Assembly: GCF_019263805.1 (NCBI RefSeq)
Contig: NZ_CP079195.1
Span: 2,963,001-3,027,000, forward strand
Direction: 5' to 3'
From: Polaribacter sp. NJDZ03
GTDB taxonomy: Bacteria > Bacteroidota > Bacteroidia > Flavobacteriales > Flavobacteriaceae
DNA length: 64,000 bases
The notes beneath the pieces were generated by a model. That model had not been told where the DNA came from. It saw only the letters and a program-made list of their open reading frames with translations, and made no database searches. Of this stretch, positions 44,394 to 53,668 are shown in pieces. The number at the start of each line of letters is the position of its first letter. The first letter of the stretch is position 1. Both the position numbers and the translations under genes were made by a program.

Positions 44394-45494
44394 CTAGGTA
44401 TTTAACATTTTGTTAACACGCTGTGAGATTGCGGTTAAGGTTTCGTAAGGTATGGTTTCAGAAACATCAGCAATATGCTGTATCATTTCTTGATTATTAA
44501 AGATAATTACTTCATCACCTTCTGTACAATCAATTTTAGTAATATCTACCATAATCATGTCCATGCAAACGTTACCAATTATGTATGCTTTTTGATTGTT
44601 AATAAGTACATATCCTTTCTTATTTCCTAACCTTCTAGATAAACCATCTGCATGACCAATTGGTATGGTTGCTGTTTTACTTTGTCTTTTGGCGGTATAA
44701 GCTCTGTTGTAGCCTACTGTTTCTCCTGGTTCTATAACATGAATTTGAGAAATAATAGATTTTAGATTATGTGTATTTTTAAGTTGAGCAGTTTCTTTTT
44801 CATCATTACCAAAACCATACAAGCCAATACCTATTCTAACCATATTAAATTGTGCTTTTGGGTAGTTTATCACACCAGAAGTATTTAAAATGTGTAAGAT
44901 TGGTTCGTACCCTAAATGTTTGTAGAATTGTTGGGCTATATATGCAAAATTATTTATCTGATTAATGGTAAAGTCTTGCTCTTCTAGATCTTCACTTGCA
45001 GCCAAATGAGAAAATACGGAAGCTACTTTTACGTGTGTTGTTTCTTTTAGATTGGCAATTATAGTAGGAATATCTGTATGCCAAAAGCCTAATCTATTTA
45101 AACCAGTATTAAATTTTAAATGAATTGGGTAATTCATTAACGGAGATTCATCAGCTAATTTTAAAAAAGCATCAAAAATTCTAAAATTATACAAACAAGG
45201 TTCTAGCCTGTATTCTACAATAGATGCAATATTTTGAATATGTGGATGCAGCACTAAAATGGGTGTTTCTACACCAGCTTCACGTAAAGCGATTCCTTCA
45301 ATAGCATACGCTACGGCAAAATAATCTACTTTGTCTTCTAAAAATTTAGCAATTTGTACAGCATCACTACCGTAACCAAAAGCTTTAACAACCGCTAAAA
45401 TTTTTGTTTCTGGTTGTAATTTTTCTTTAAAATAATTTAGGTTATGCAACAATGCATCTCCATCAATTTCTAAAACTGTAACATGGTTATTCAT
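44394..45494 (-). CDS. alr: Alanine racemase
   Basis: 366 residues. The PLP-binding Lys37 lies in AVVKAFGYGSD, and the second catalytic residue Tyr in VGYNRAYTAK. It makes D-alanine for peptidoglycan. The ATG immediately follows the stop of tdk, so the genes are translationally coupled, tdk first. Length is normal. Confidence 0.95.
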   Translation of the reverse strand: MNNHVTVLEIDGDALLHNLNYFKEKLQPETKILAVVKAFGYGSDAVQIAKFLEDKVDYFAVAYAIEGIALREAGVETPILVLHPHIQNIASIVEYRLEPCLYNFRIFDAFLKLADESPLMNYPIHLKFNTGLNRLGFWHTDIPTIIANLKETTHVKVASVFSHLAASEDLEEQDFTINQINNFAYIAQQFYKHLGYEPILHILNTSGVINYPKAQFNMVRIGIGLYGFGNDEKETAQLKNTHNLKSIISQIHVIEPGETVGYNRAYTAKRQSKTATIPIGHADGLSRRLGNKKGYVLINNQKAYIIGNVCMDMIMVDITKIDCTEGDEVIIFNNQEMIQHIADVSETIPYETLTAISQRVNKMLNT

Positions 45495-46115
45495 TTATTC
45501 TTTAGTTGGTTCAGCATCTTTTTGTGCTAATATTTTTTGTTTTTGAATTGCTTTGTAATATGCAGCTCTACTTAAAGGCTCATATTCTTGAGTTTCACCT
45601 AATAGAACCAAATTATCATTTTTCGCTTTTCTAAAACTGTAATTAGCTAAGTTTCCTGTATGTGTGCAAACTGCGTGAACTTTTGTAACATATTCTGCAG
45701 TTGCCATTAAAGCAGGCATTGGACCAAAAGGATTTCCTTTAAAATCCATATCTAAACCCGCAACAATTACACGAACACCTCGGTTTGCTAAATCGTTACA
45801 AACGGCCACAATTTCATCATCAAAAAACTGCGCTTCATCAATACCAACAACATCTACATCAGTTGCTAATAAGCGAATGTTAGAGGCAACAGGTACTGGT
45901 GTAGAACGAATTCTATTATCATTATGAGAAACTACTTCCTCTTCATCATAGCGTGTGTCAATAGCAGGTTTAAAAATTTCTACGCGTTGTTTTGCAAATT
46001 GAGCACGTTTTAGTCTTCTAATCAATTCTTCTGTTTTACCAGAAAACATAGAGCCGCAAACTACTTCAATCCAGCCAAATTGTTCTGAATGATTTACTGT
46101 ATTTTCGAGAAACAT
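45495..46115 (-). CDS. tdk: Thymidine kinase (type II)
   Basis: 206 residues. P-loop GSMFSGKT at 21-28, [11 protein letters not shown] as Walker B, and a lasso/zinc region near 150-195. The zinc-ribbon cysteines of the family are mostly lost here: the first pair reads CTHT and the second SRAA. The catalytic Glu/Asp motifs remain, so it should be active in dTMP salvage. It forms a zero-gap operon with alr. Confidence 0.92.
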   Translation of the reverse strand: MFLENTVNHSEQFGWIEVVCGSMFSGKTEELIRRLKRAQFAKQRVEIFKPAIDTRYDEEEVVSHNDNRIRSTPVPVASNIRLLATDVDVVGIDEAQFFDDEIVAVCNDLANRGVRVIVAGLDMDFKGNPFGPMPALMATAEYVTKVHAVCTHTGNLANYSFRKAKNDNLVLLGETQEYEPLSRAAYYKAIQKQKILAQKDAEPTKE

Positions 46116-46215
46116 TTTGTAATTTTAGGCGTTAGAATATTAAATTTGATGTTACTTTGAATTTCAACAAATTTAGGAATATTTACGAGTAAAAAATAAC
46201 TTCAACTTACAACTT

Positions 46216-47079
46216 ATGCACAAAAAATTAGAAGCCGATTTAATGAGTTTAGCGCACAGCATTTTACAATTAAAAAATAAAGAAGATGTGTTTGCTTTAA
46301 AAGAAAAATCGAAAGAAATTTATGAAAAATTATCTTTATTAGCTTTTGTAGAAGAATATATAAATACAACACCAAATTTAGAAGTAACAAAAGAGGCATT
46401 AATTGAAAATGTAGAAAACGGATTGACTTTAAAAGAATCTCAAGAAGTTTTTTTAGTTGATGTTGAGCCTGTTAAAGAAGTTATTGAAGAAGAAGTAACG
46501 CTTTATGAAATAGAAGAAGAAGAAACTTTACCAGTAGAAGAACTCTTAGCGGAAGCGTTAGTTGAAGAAGTAATAATAGAGGAAGCTGAAGAGGAGTTTA
46601 AAGAGGAAATAGAAGAAGAGATTGAAGAGGAAATAGAAGAGGAAGTAAAGGTTGTAGTTGAAGAAATTATAGAACAACCTTTTGATGAAATAGAAGATAT
46701 TATATTTGCGAAACCAGAAGCTGTAGAAATAAAAGACGAAATTAAAGTATTGTCTTTAGAAGAAGAATTAGAAGATACTATTTCTGTTGATGAAATGGCA
46801 ACTTTGTTTGATATTCCTGTTGCTGCACCAAAATCATTAAATGATAAATTTTCTGGCAACATTCAAATAGGTTTAAATGATAGAATTGCCTTTGTAAAGA
46901 ATTTGTTTGATGGTAGTCAAGAAGATTTTAACAGAGTAGTTTCTCAATTAAATACGTACGGAACAGAAAAAGAAGCGTTAAAGTTTATAAATAAAATGGT
47001 GAAACCAGATTACGACTGGTCTACTCAACAAGAATTAGAAGCTCGTTTTATAGAAATTGTAGAACGTAAATTTGTATAA
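46216..47079 (+). CDS. Glu-rich conserved flavobacterial protein of unknown function
   Basis: 287 residues, no signal peptide. A helical N-terminal domain (about 1-60; HSILQLKNKEDVFALKEKSK) is followed by a very acidic low-complexity region (about 80-190; repeated EEEIEEE) and a conserved C-terminal domain (about 200-287; LNDKFSGNIQIGLNDRIAFV; EARFIEIVERKF). The two folded ends suggest a scaffold or chaperone-like protein; the acidic linker may bind basic proteins. It is divergent from tdk. Confidence 0.7.
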   Translation: MHKKLEADLMSLAHSILQLKNKEDVFALKEKSKEIYEKLSLLAFVEEYINTTPNLEVTKEALIENVENGLTLKESQEVFLVDVEPVKEVIEEEVTLYEIEEEETLPVEELLAEALVEEVIIEEAEEEFKEEIEEEIEEEIEEEVKVVVEEIIEQPFDEIEDIIFAKPEAVEIKDEIKVLSLEEELEDTISVDEMATLFDIPVAAPKSLNDKFSGNIQIGLNDRIAFVKNLFDGSQEDFNRVVSQLNTYGTEKEALKFINKMVKPDYDWSTQQELEARFIEIVERKFV

Positions 47080-47092
47080 AAATATTTAAAAG

Positions 47093-47137
47093 TAGCGCAG
47101 TTAGTCATTTTATAAAAACTGAAGTCTTTCTGCGCTA
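47093..47137. terminator. Possible hairpin after the Glu-rich gene
   Basis: TAGCGCAG at 47093 pairs with CTGCGCTA at 47130 with a long loop that can itself partly fold; TATTTTAA follows. A weak terminator or RNA structure; the loop length makes it uncertain. Confidence 0.4.
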
Positions 47138-47175
47138 TATTTTAACCAATTAAACCTAGAAAATAAAAACAACTC

Positions 47176-48159
47176 TTGAAACCAATTTTAATACATACAC
47201 ATTTTCATAAAAGAAGAACCGGAGTTACTAGAAGTATAGAAAATGTGCTGCCTTTTTTTAATAAAGAATATGAGACTTATATTTATGGTTATAATGTTGA
47301 AGGAGAGAAAATTACGACATCAAGATTAAGAAAACTTCTTTTTTCTGATCGAGAAGTTGTTGTGCATTGTCATAGAAATAATGAAATAATGAGAATGTTA
47401 TTTCTACGTTTTTTAGGCGCAAAATTCACCTTAATAGCTACACGGCATGCAGAAACTACCCCGTCTGGTTTAACTTTAAAATTATTAAAAAAAGCAGATA
47501 AAGTGGTAACGCTCATAGAAAGTATGAGTAAAAACTTAGGTATAAAAAATACCATTGTTGGTCATGGAGTAAATGTTAATTTGTTTTCTCCTAAAAAGAA
47601 TGTCACTCTAAAAAACATTCAACAAGAAAATATTATTTTATGTGCTGGGAGAGTTCGTAAAGCAAAAGGGCAAGTTGTTTTATTAGAAGCAGCAAAAGTT
47701 TTAAAAGAACATAAAAATTGGGCGTTGGTAATTGTTGGTAAAATAGATAAACCTGCTTTTTTAGAGGAGTTAAAAACAATTTCTAAAAAGCATCATATTG
47801 CAGGTCAAGTGTATTTTGTAGATGAAACATCAGAGATTGTCTCTTATTACCAAGCTTCAAAAATAGCAGTAGTTCCTAGTTTTTCAGAAGGATTTTCTTT
47901 AGTAACTGCAGAAGCAATGTCTTGTGGCTGTTCTGTAATTGCAACTAAAAATGTTGGAGTTCACTCTTCATTAATACATAGTAATAAAAACGGTTATTTG
48001 GTTGAAGCAGGTAATATTTCTGAATTAGAAATGCTTTTATCTAAATCATTAAAGAATGAAATTCCTCTTTTAGGGAAAGAAGCACGAGAAGAAATTATAA
48101 AAAATTGGAGTGCACAAAAAGAAGCAGAAAACTTAATGGCAATCTATAAAAAAATATAG
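47176..48159 (+). CDS. Glycosyltransferase family 4 protein
   Basis: 327 residues. The C-terminal GT-B half contains ILCAGRVRKAKGQVVLLEAA and the donor-site motif PSFSEGFSLVTAEAMSCG, both typical of GT4. The N-terminal acceptor domain is shorter than in many members. It transfers a sugar to an unknown acceptor, probably lipopolysaccharide or capsule (inference). The start is TTG at 47176 (MKPILIHTHFHKRR); no upstream ATG is in frame. Confidence 0.88.
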   Translation: MKPILIHTHFHKRRTGVTRSIENVLPFFNKEYETYIYGYNVEGEKITTSRLRKLLFSDREVVVHCHRNNEIMRMLFLRFLGAKFTLIATRHAETTPSGLTLKLLKKADKVVTLIESMSKNLGIKNTIVGHGVNVNLFSPKKNVTLKNIQQENIILCAGRVRKAKGQVVLLEAAKVLKEHKNWALVIVGKIDKPAFLEELKTISKKHHIAGQVYFVDETSEIVSYYQASKIAVVPSFSEGFSLVTAEAMSCGCSVIATKNVGVHSSLIHSNKNGYLVEAGNISELEMLLSKSLKNEIPLLGKEAREEIIKNWSAQKEAENLMAIYKKI

Positions 48160-48242
48160 ATTTATATGCTTTAAAAGAAGCTGTAAAAATAGTATTTGTA
48201 ACAAACGTAGTTGGTAGTCGTCTAAATTTAAAACCTACTAAC

Positions 48243-48719
48243 ATGAAACATTTAGCAACAATTCTATTTGCATTTTTTATTACAGCAGTTTCAGCTCAAG
48301 AAGCTAAATTCGAAAACTTTTACAATTCAAATAACGAAAAATCTACTTTTTCAATTAATTTATCCGCTTCATTGGCAGGTTCATTTTTAGATAGTGAAAA
48401 CGATGACGATTTAATGAACATTATTAGAAAATCGAGCGATTTTAAATTGATGATTTTTAATAATGAAGACAGCAATCTTTCAAAAGACTTTAGAAAGTTT
48501 AGCAGAAAAAACAACCTAAAAACACTGGCAAGAGTAAAAGAAAACGGTAGTAAAGCCGAATTATTTTTTATAGAGAAAGGTAACTACATCAGAGAAATAA
48601 TTATAAGAGCCAACAGCGATTCAGATAAAATGGTGCTTTTTGGCTTAAAAACTAAAATTACACACGATGAACTAGCAGCTATGATTTCTTCTTCTGATGT
48701 AAAGTATTCATCAAATTAA
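48243..48719 (+). CDS. DUF4252 family secreted protein
   Basis: 158 residues with a signal peptide (to AVSAQ). The mature part follows the DUF4252 pattern, with a basic middle (SSDFKLMIFNNED; KTLARVKENGSKAELFF) and a final helix (THDELAAMISS). The family is restricted to Bacteroidota, is often next to extracytoplasmic-sigma or anti-sigma genes, and has no known function. None of those partners are here. Confidence 0.8.
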   Translation: MKHLATILFAFFITAVSAQEAKFENFYNSNNEKSTFSINLSASLAGSFLDSENDDDLMNIIRKSSDFKLMIFNNEDSNLSKDFRKFSRKNNLKTLARVKENGSKAELFFIEKGNYIREIIIRANSDSDKMVLFGLKTKITHDELAAMISSSDVKYSSN

Positions 48720-48757
48720 AAAACAATAAAAAAGCTACTGTCTAAGAGGGGTAAATC

Positions 48758-48840
48758 TTGTCATACTGAGCTTGTTTCAGTATCTTAAGTTTCTGAAATT
48801 CAATATCCATAAGAATCTGAAATAAATTCAGATTGACAAA
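48758..48840. repeat. Interspersed repeat, family C copy 1
   Basis: Outer ends TTGTCA and TGACAA. Inner hairpins are ATACTGAGCTTGTTTCAGTAT (left; stem ACTGA/TCAGT) and AATCTGAA/TTCAGATT (right). Copies in the opposite orientation follow at 51050 and 51161. Sits between two convergent genes. Confidence 0.85.
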
Positions 48841-48853
48841 AAAAGAGAAGATT

Positions 48854-49201
48854 TTAACCAATCTTCTCTTTTAAAGTTTCAATTACTTTCTTACTATTTC
48901 CAATAAAAATTTCATTATCAACAATAAAAACCGGACGCTTTAAAAACGTGTATTCATCTAAAAGAAACTGTTTATAATCTGCTTCAGACAAAACCTGGTT
49001 TTTCAAATCCATAGATTTATACAATTTTGCACGCTTGTTAAAAAGAGCTTCGTAACTACCAGAAAGTGTGTACATTTCTTCTAATTGAGCTGCGGTAATG
49101 TTGTTTGCTTTAATTTCTTGTCGTTCAAAACCATCGGTATTTACCTCTTTTAAAATTCTTCGGCAAGTATCACAAGTTTGTAAAAAATAGACTTTCTTCA
49201 T
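48854..49201 (-). CDS. ArsC/Spx family protein
   Basis: 115 residues. Thioredoxin-like start VYFLQTCDTCRRIL with Cys10 and Cys13 (CxxC), and RPVFIVDNEIFIG in the usual Arg-Pro position. In arsenate reductases a Cys and three Arg residues do the catalysis; here the CxxC form looks closer to Spx/YffB-like proteins. The exact role is unclear. Convergent with the DUF4252 gene across the family C repeat. Confidence 0.85.
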   Translation of the reverse strand: MKKVYFLQTCDTCRRILKEVNTDGFERQEIKANNITAAQLEEMYTLSGSYEALFNKRAKLYKSMDLKNQVLSEADYKQFLLDEYTFLKRPVFIVDNEIFIGNSKKVIETLKEKIG

Positions 49202-49242
49202 TTTTATGGATTATATTTACAGTTCCAAAATTACACAAAAAA

Positions 49243-49698
49243 ATGAACATACAATTCGATCTTTTAAGAACATCTCGCACACTAGTTTTAAAGGAATTAG
49301 AAGGCTTAACTTTAGAACAGTTACACATTATACCAGCTGGTTTTAAAAACAATATTGCTTGGAATGTGGCACATTTAGTGGTTACGCAACAGGTTTTAAA
49401 CTACAAATTAGCAGGTTTAAACTGTTTATGTCCAGATGAGTTAATTGAAGATTATAAAAAAGGAACAGTACCAACAAAAACCTTTACAGAAGAAGAGTTT
49501 GAAGAAGTTAAAGAGTTGCTTTTAGGCTTGCCAGATACTTTGCAAGAAGATTACGAAGCTGGTATTTTTGAGGATTTTGCAGAATACCCAACAAGTACTG
49601 GTTTTATACTTAATTCTATAGAGGCTTCTATTTCTTTTAACAATTTTCACGAAGGAATTCACTACGGAATTATAAGATCTATCAAGAAATTTTTATAG
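49243..49698 (+). CDS. DinB family protein
   Basis: 151 residues, a four-helix bundle of the DinB/YfiT type. Metal-site histidines are in WNVAHLVVTQQ (His47) and in the C-terminal HEGIHYGII (two His). Members are metal-dependent, often thiol transferases or hydrolases of unknown substrate. It is a single gene divergent from the ArsC-like gene. Confidence 0.85.
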   Translation: MNIQFDLLRTSRTLVLKELEGLTLEQLHIIPAGFKNNIAWNVAHLVVTQQVLNYKLAGLNCLCPDELIEDYKKGTVPTKTFTEEEFEEVKELLLGLPDTLQEDYEAGIFEDFAEYPTSTGFILNSIEASISFNNFHEGIHYGIIRSIKKFL

Positions 49699-49706
49699 GT
49701 TTCTTA

Positions 49707-49832
49707 GAAGCTATTTCCAGCTTTCACTACTCGTTTTTTTTGAGATGCTAAAAAACAGCATCTCAAAAAAGAGCTCAAACAATTAGCCTGCCTTGAGCTT
49801 GACGAAAGGTTCAATCTGGGTTAAACTAGTTT
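49707..49832. repeat. Interspersed repeat, family A copy 3
   Basis: Ends match copy 1 (17171) and the centre matches copy 2 (34588): GAAGCTATTTCC at the left, the 20-base block 49765-49784 shared with 34645-34664, and TCAATC, then GGGTTAAAC at the right. It adds a perfect hairpin GAGATGCT/AGCATCTC at 49742-49764. It begins just after the DinB stop. Confidence 0.75.
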
Positions 49833-49873
49833 GCCTATTTATAGCAATCTAAAATCTTCAATACATTTTAAAG

Positions 49874-51022
49874 ATGAAATTCAACACCAAAACCATTCAC
49901 GGAGGTCAAAAACCAGAAGAAACTACCGGAGCCATAATGCCACCGGTTTTTTTAACCTCTACTTTTGCGAAAACTAGCCCTACAGAACACAAAGGATTCG
50001 AATATTCTAGAGGAGGAAACCCTACAAGAGCTGCTTTAGAAAATAGTTTAGCAGCATTAGAAAACGGAACCCACGGATTTGCATTTGCATCTGGTTTGGC
50101 AGCAATAGATGCCGTTTTACGGTTACTAAATCCGGGAGATGAAATTATTGCAGGAGACGATTTGTATGGCGGTAGTTATAGAATGTTTACCAAGTTGTTT
50201 CAAAAATACGGATTAGAGTTTTCTTTTGTAAACATGGACGATGTTAAAAATATTACAGATGCCATTACAGAAAACACAAAACTAGTTTGGATAGAAACAC
50301 CAACAAATCCGTTAATGAAAATTGCCGATATAAAAGCAATTTCATTAGCCGTAAAAGATATTGATTCTAGTATTTTAATAGGAGTAGATAATACATTTGC
50401 TACGCCTTATTTACAGCAACCGTTAAATTTAGGAACCGATATTGTAATGCATTCTGCAACAAAATATCTTGGTGGTCATAGCGATTTAATTATGGGAGCT
50501 TTAATTGTAAAAGATAAAAAGCTAGCAGAAGACATTCATTTTATTCAATATGCCGCAGGCGCAATTTCAGGACCAATGGACTCTTTTTTAGCATTAAGAG
50601 GTATAAAAACGTTACATATAAGAATGCAGCGACATTGTGAAAACGGAATTGTAGTGGCTCAATTTCTAGAAAAGCATCCAAAAGTAAGTGTGGTATATTA
50701 TCCAGGTTTAGAAAATCATCCAAATTACAAATTGGCAAAAAGTCAAATGAACGGTTTTGGCGGAATGGTTTCTTTTCGATTAAAAGAGGAGACTCAAGAA
50801 GCAGCATATGTATTTTTAGAAAACACTAAAATATTTACGTTAGCAGAATCTTTAGGCGGCGTAGAAAGTTTATCTAATCACCCAATAAGTATGTCTCATG
50901 GTTCTATTCCTGCTCCAGAAAAAGAACGAATGGGTATTACAAATTCTTTAATTCGTTTAAGTGTTGGTATAGAAGATATAGAAGACATACTTGCAGATTT
51001 AGAACAAGCGTTAAAGTCATAA
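49874..51022 (+). CDS. Cystathionine gamma-synthase/lyase-type PLP enzyme
   Basis: 382 residues. The PLP lysine is Lys197 in HSATKYLGGHSD. EYSRGGNPTR and SGLAAIDAVLRLL are the phosphate-binding motifs of the Cys/Met metabolism family (AAT-I type). The family includes cystathionine gamma-synthase, beta- and gamma-lyase; the reaction cannot be told apart by eye. No methionine-pathway neighbour and no SAM riboswitch are visible upstream; a family A repeat fills the leader. Confidence 0.9.
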   Translation: MKFNTKTIHGGQKPEETTGAIMPPVFLTSTFAKTSPTEHKGFEYSRGGNPTRAALENSLAALENGTHGFAFASGLAAIDAVLRLLNPGDEIIAGDDLYGGSYRMFTKLFQKYGLEFSFVNMDDVKNITDAITENTKLVWIETPTNPLMKIADIKAISLAVKDIDSSILIGVDNTFATPYLQQPLNLGTDIVMHSATKYLGGHSDLIMGALIVKDKKLAEDIHFIQYAAGAISGPMDSFLALRGIKTLHIRMQRHCENGIVVAQFLEKHPKVSVVYYPGLENHPNYKLAKSQMNGFGGMVSFRLKEETQEAAYVFLENTKIFTLAESLGGVESLSNHPISMSHGSIPAPEKERMGITNSLIRLSVGIEDIEDILADLEQALKS

Positions 51023-51051
51023 AAAAAAAGAGCCAATTGGCTCTTTTTTTT
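51022..51051 (+). terminator. Terminator of the PLP enzyme gene
   Basis: Palindrome AAAAAAAGAGCC/GGCTCTTTTTTT around AATT, four bases after the stop codon. The repeat element starts inside its last T. Confidence 0.92.
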
Positions 51052-51131
51052 GTCAATCTGAATTTATTTCAGATTGTTATAATTTTCGAATTTCAGTAAG
51101 TTGAGATACTGAAACAAGTTCAGTATGACAA
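51050..51131. repeat. Interspersed repeat, family C copy 2 (inverted relative to copy 1)
   Basis: Reverse complement of the element at 48758 with about 80% identity by eye. Contains AATCTGAA/TTCAGATT first and AGATACTGAAACAAGTTCAG last, and ends in GTATGACAAG. Confidence 0.85.
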
Positions 51132-51160
51132 GATGGAATCCTTTTTAGAAAGCCTTTTTA

Positions 51161-51242
51161 TGTCAATCTGAATTTATTTCAGATTCTTATGAAGATTGAA
51201 TTTTAGAAACTAGAGATGCTAAAACAAGTTTAGCATCTCTAG
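51161..51242. repeat. Interspersed repeat, family C copy 3 (altered right hairpin)
   Basis: Left hairpin identical to copy 2. In the right hairpin the stem bases ACTGA/TCAGT of copies 1 and 2 are replaced by GCTAA/TTAGC, which again pair (AGAGATGCTAAA with TTTAGCATCTCT). The outer GTCA end is lost on this side. Confidence 0.85.
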
Positions 51243-51251
51243 TTTTTATAC

Positions 51252-52874
51252 TTATTCAGGATTCTTAACAGTAAAAACATTTCCATCTAAGTAGTAATTA
51301 GCTCGTAATTTTAATTCTTGAGAATAGTAAATAATGTTTTCTGGTTGTTGTTTTAGTAAGTAATTACCAGTGTCCCATTTATTGTTTTTATTTTTATCAA
51401 TAATAGCTCTTATATAATATGTTTTAGGTTCTAAAAGATTGTATTGTATTTGTCCAGAATCTGTAATAAAGCGTCTTTCTATAAGTTTATCTTTGTTTTT
51501 TCCTTCTAAAAGTTCAATAATTAAATGATTAGAAGTTTCATTTACAATATCCATTGTAATTCTTCCGTAATCTTCAATATCTTTTGTAGTAAATTTAAAA
51601 TTTAAAGTGTCATTTTTTTGTTCAAAGATATCAGAAATAGCGTCAGGCATTATTTTTAAAGCGTATTTCTGTTTTGGTGTTATATCAAAAACAAATGCTA
51701 CTTTGTTCTCTATATTAGAAATAATACTAACAAAAGGAACTGATAATGTATCTTTATCTACCAATGTAATTTTGCTTGTATCAATGTTTACAAGTGGGTT
51801 ATTTCCTCTTATAAAAAAAGTGTCTCTAAGGTGCAGTGTTCCGCTTGTAGAAGAGTTTAAAATTAAGGAGTCTATTTTCTTTTTACGAAGGTTTACAGTA
51901 ACGGTATCTATAAATTTGTCGTTTGTAACTATAAAATTTAAAGAATCAGCGTCAAAAGGTTTGTACCAGTAATTTAATGTGTCTTTGCCTATTTCTAGCT
52001 TAGAAACACTTCTAAAGTCTTCTGGAGTATCAGAAATAATTTGAACTTTTAAATCTTTTATAACACCTTCATAACCAAATTCAATTTTACCTCTTGTAAT
52101 TTCTTTGCCACGTTTAAATGAATAAGGTTGTGTTTCTTTAAATAATACTATTGGTTTTTTTATAATACTATCTCTAGGTAGAGTTATGGTGTCTGTAAAA
52201 AAACCTATTTTATCTTCCCTAGGATTAAAAAGGTAATCGTTGGCAGTTTCTTTTAGAGCAACCATTAAATACTTACCTTCTTTTAAGTTACTAAGGTTAA
52301 AAAGAGAGGTATCTAAAGAACTTGTTACATAATTTGGTTTCTTTTTAAAAACGATAGAATCTGTAAAAGAACTATCTATTTTATATAATAGCACATTAAT
52401 GTTTTTTTGACTTTCATCTAAATAAGCATCTTTAATTTTACCCGAAGTAGAAAGAGAATCTATATATGTTCCGGTAGAGAAAACATATTTAAAACTTTCC
52501 AGTTTATTTCCTTCATTATTGTCTTCAATAGCGTTACCAAAGTTTATAATATACGTGGTGTTTTCTTGTAAAGTATCAACAATTTGGATGTTTAAAAATT
52601 TACTTGCCGTACCTTGTGGGGTAACTAATAAAGGAGTTTTTAAAGGAGGAGAAACAATAAGTTGTTTGTTTAAGTCCTTTAATTTTATAAACTCGTTAAA
52701 GTTTAATCTAATTTCCTTTTTATCAAAATTAAGCGTTTTGTAGGGTGGGGAAGAGGTTACAAACAAAGGTGCGTCCTCGTCTTTTGGCCCACCTTCTGGG
52801 TTTCCTGTTTTTGCGCAGTTGGATAAAATTACAATTGAAATGCTAAAAAAAATAAATCTAAAAATGTGTTTCAC
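51252..52874 (-). CDS. Ig-like (Big_5) domain lipoprotein
   Basis: 540 residues. GTG start at 52874, lipoprotein signal (SNCAK, Cys20), then a Bacterial Ig-like domain 5 with GPKDEDAPLFVTSSPP and IRLNFNEFIKLKDL at about 30-130. A second beta-rich section and a final domain with YIRAIIDKNKNNKWDTGNY (a calcium-type turn) follow. Found in most flavobacteria next to comF; its function is unknown, probably periplasmic or surface anchored. Confidence 0.82.
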   Translation of the reverse strand: MKHIFRFIFFSISIVILSNCAKTGNPEGGPKDEDAPLFVTSSPPYKTLNFDKKEIRLNFNEFIKLKDLNKQLIVSPPLKTPLLVTPQGTASKFLNIQIVDTLQENTTYIINFGNAIEDNNEGNKLESFKYVFSTGTYIDSLSTSGKIKDAYLDESQKNINVLLYKIDSSFTDSIVFKKKPNYVTSSLDTSLFNLSNLKEGKYLMVALKETANDYLFNPREDKIGFFTDTITLPRDSIIKKPIVLFKETQPYSFKRGKEITRGKIEFGYEGVIKDLKVQIISDTPEDFRSVSKLEIGKDTLNYWYKPFDADSLNFIVTNDKFIDTVTVNLRKKKIDSLILNSSTSGTLHLRDTFFIRGNNPLVNIDTSKITLVDKDTLSVPFVSIISNIENKVAFVFDITPKQKYALKIMPDAISDIFEQKNDTLNFKFTTKDIEDYGRITMDIVNETSNHLIIELLEGKNKDKLIERRFITDSGQIQYNLLEPKTYYIRAIIDKNKNNKWDTGNYLLKQQPENIIYYSQELKLRANYYLDGNVFTVKNPE

Positions 52875-52930
52875 AAAAAGTAAATTTTATACAAATTAAC
52901 AATATATTTTTGACTTAAAAATCATAAAGT

Positions 52931-53617
52931 TTATTCGGTGTATGCCATTGTTAAAATACTAATTTTTACACCTTCTATTTTTTGAAGCTCTTTTGCACAA
53001 GCTTCTAAGGTTGCACCTGTTGTTATCACATCATCAATGAGTAAAATATGTTTGTTTTTTAAGGCTGTTAAGTTAGATAACTGAAATTTTGTGTCATTAT
53101 TATTAAAACGTTCAAAACGAGCTTTAAAAGTTTGGGTTTTTGAGGTTGATGTTCTTAGCAAAATGTTTTCTACAAATGGTTTTTCTAAGTGATGACTTAA
53201 AGTTTCTCCAAATTTTGAAACTTGATTATAACCTCTTTCTCTTCGTTTTTTTGGGTGTAAGGGCACGGGGATAATAACATCAACATCTAAAAATTCATTA
53301 TTTTCTATTAAGATTTCTCCAAGCCAATTGCCAAAAAAGACACCTACCTCTTCATTTCCTTTGTATTTTAATTCGTGAATTAATTTTTTAGTAATTCCTG
53401 TTTTTCTGTAAAATAATAATGAATTTGCTTTTTCTATGATTATTCTTCCATAGAATGTTTTCGTTATTTTGTTTTCACAATAGTTAGTAAAATTAGTCAA
53501 AGGCAAGTCATGCCTACAAAAGGTACATATTGCATTTTCATTATTAATGAGTTGATTATTGCAATTAGCACATAATTTAGGGTAAAAAAGATTGAATAAG
53601 TCTTTTAAAATTCGCAT
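52931..53617 (-). CDS. ComF family phosphoribosyltransferase-like protein
   Basis: 228 residues. A zinc finger with Cys16, Cys19, Cys31 and Cys34 (CANC, CTFC) precedes a PRTase domain with the PRPP loop ILLIDDVITTGATLEAC and VPLHPKKRRERGYNQ. ComF/GntX proteins act in DNA uptake during competence. With DprA at 14969 it suggests that natural transformation is encoded, although no pilin or ComEC is in this window. Confidence 0.92.
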   Translation of the reverse strand: MRILKDLFNLFYPKLCANCNNQLINNENAICTFCRHDLPLTNFTNYCENKITKTFYGRIIIEKANSLLFYRKTGITKKLIHELKYKGNEEVGVFFGNWLGEILIENNEFLDVDVIIPVPLHPKKRRERGYNQVSKFGETLSHHLEKPFVENILLRTSTSKTQTFKARFERFNNNDTKFQLSNLTALKNKHILLIDDVITTGATLEACAKELQKIEGVKISILTMAYTE

Positions 53618-53668
53618 TTTTACAAAGCCTTTTTTTAGAAAGATAACACTATAATTTAAGAATAAGAT

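Noticed and set aside
46503..46862. 119-codon Ser-rich minus-strand frame
   Set aside because: It is the antisense reading of the Glu-rich region (GAA codons read as TTC/TCT); not a gene.
49785..49873. SAM riboswitch before the Cys/Met PLP enzyme
   Set aside because: The region is a dispersed repeat; none of the conserved riboswitch cores is seen.
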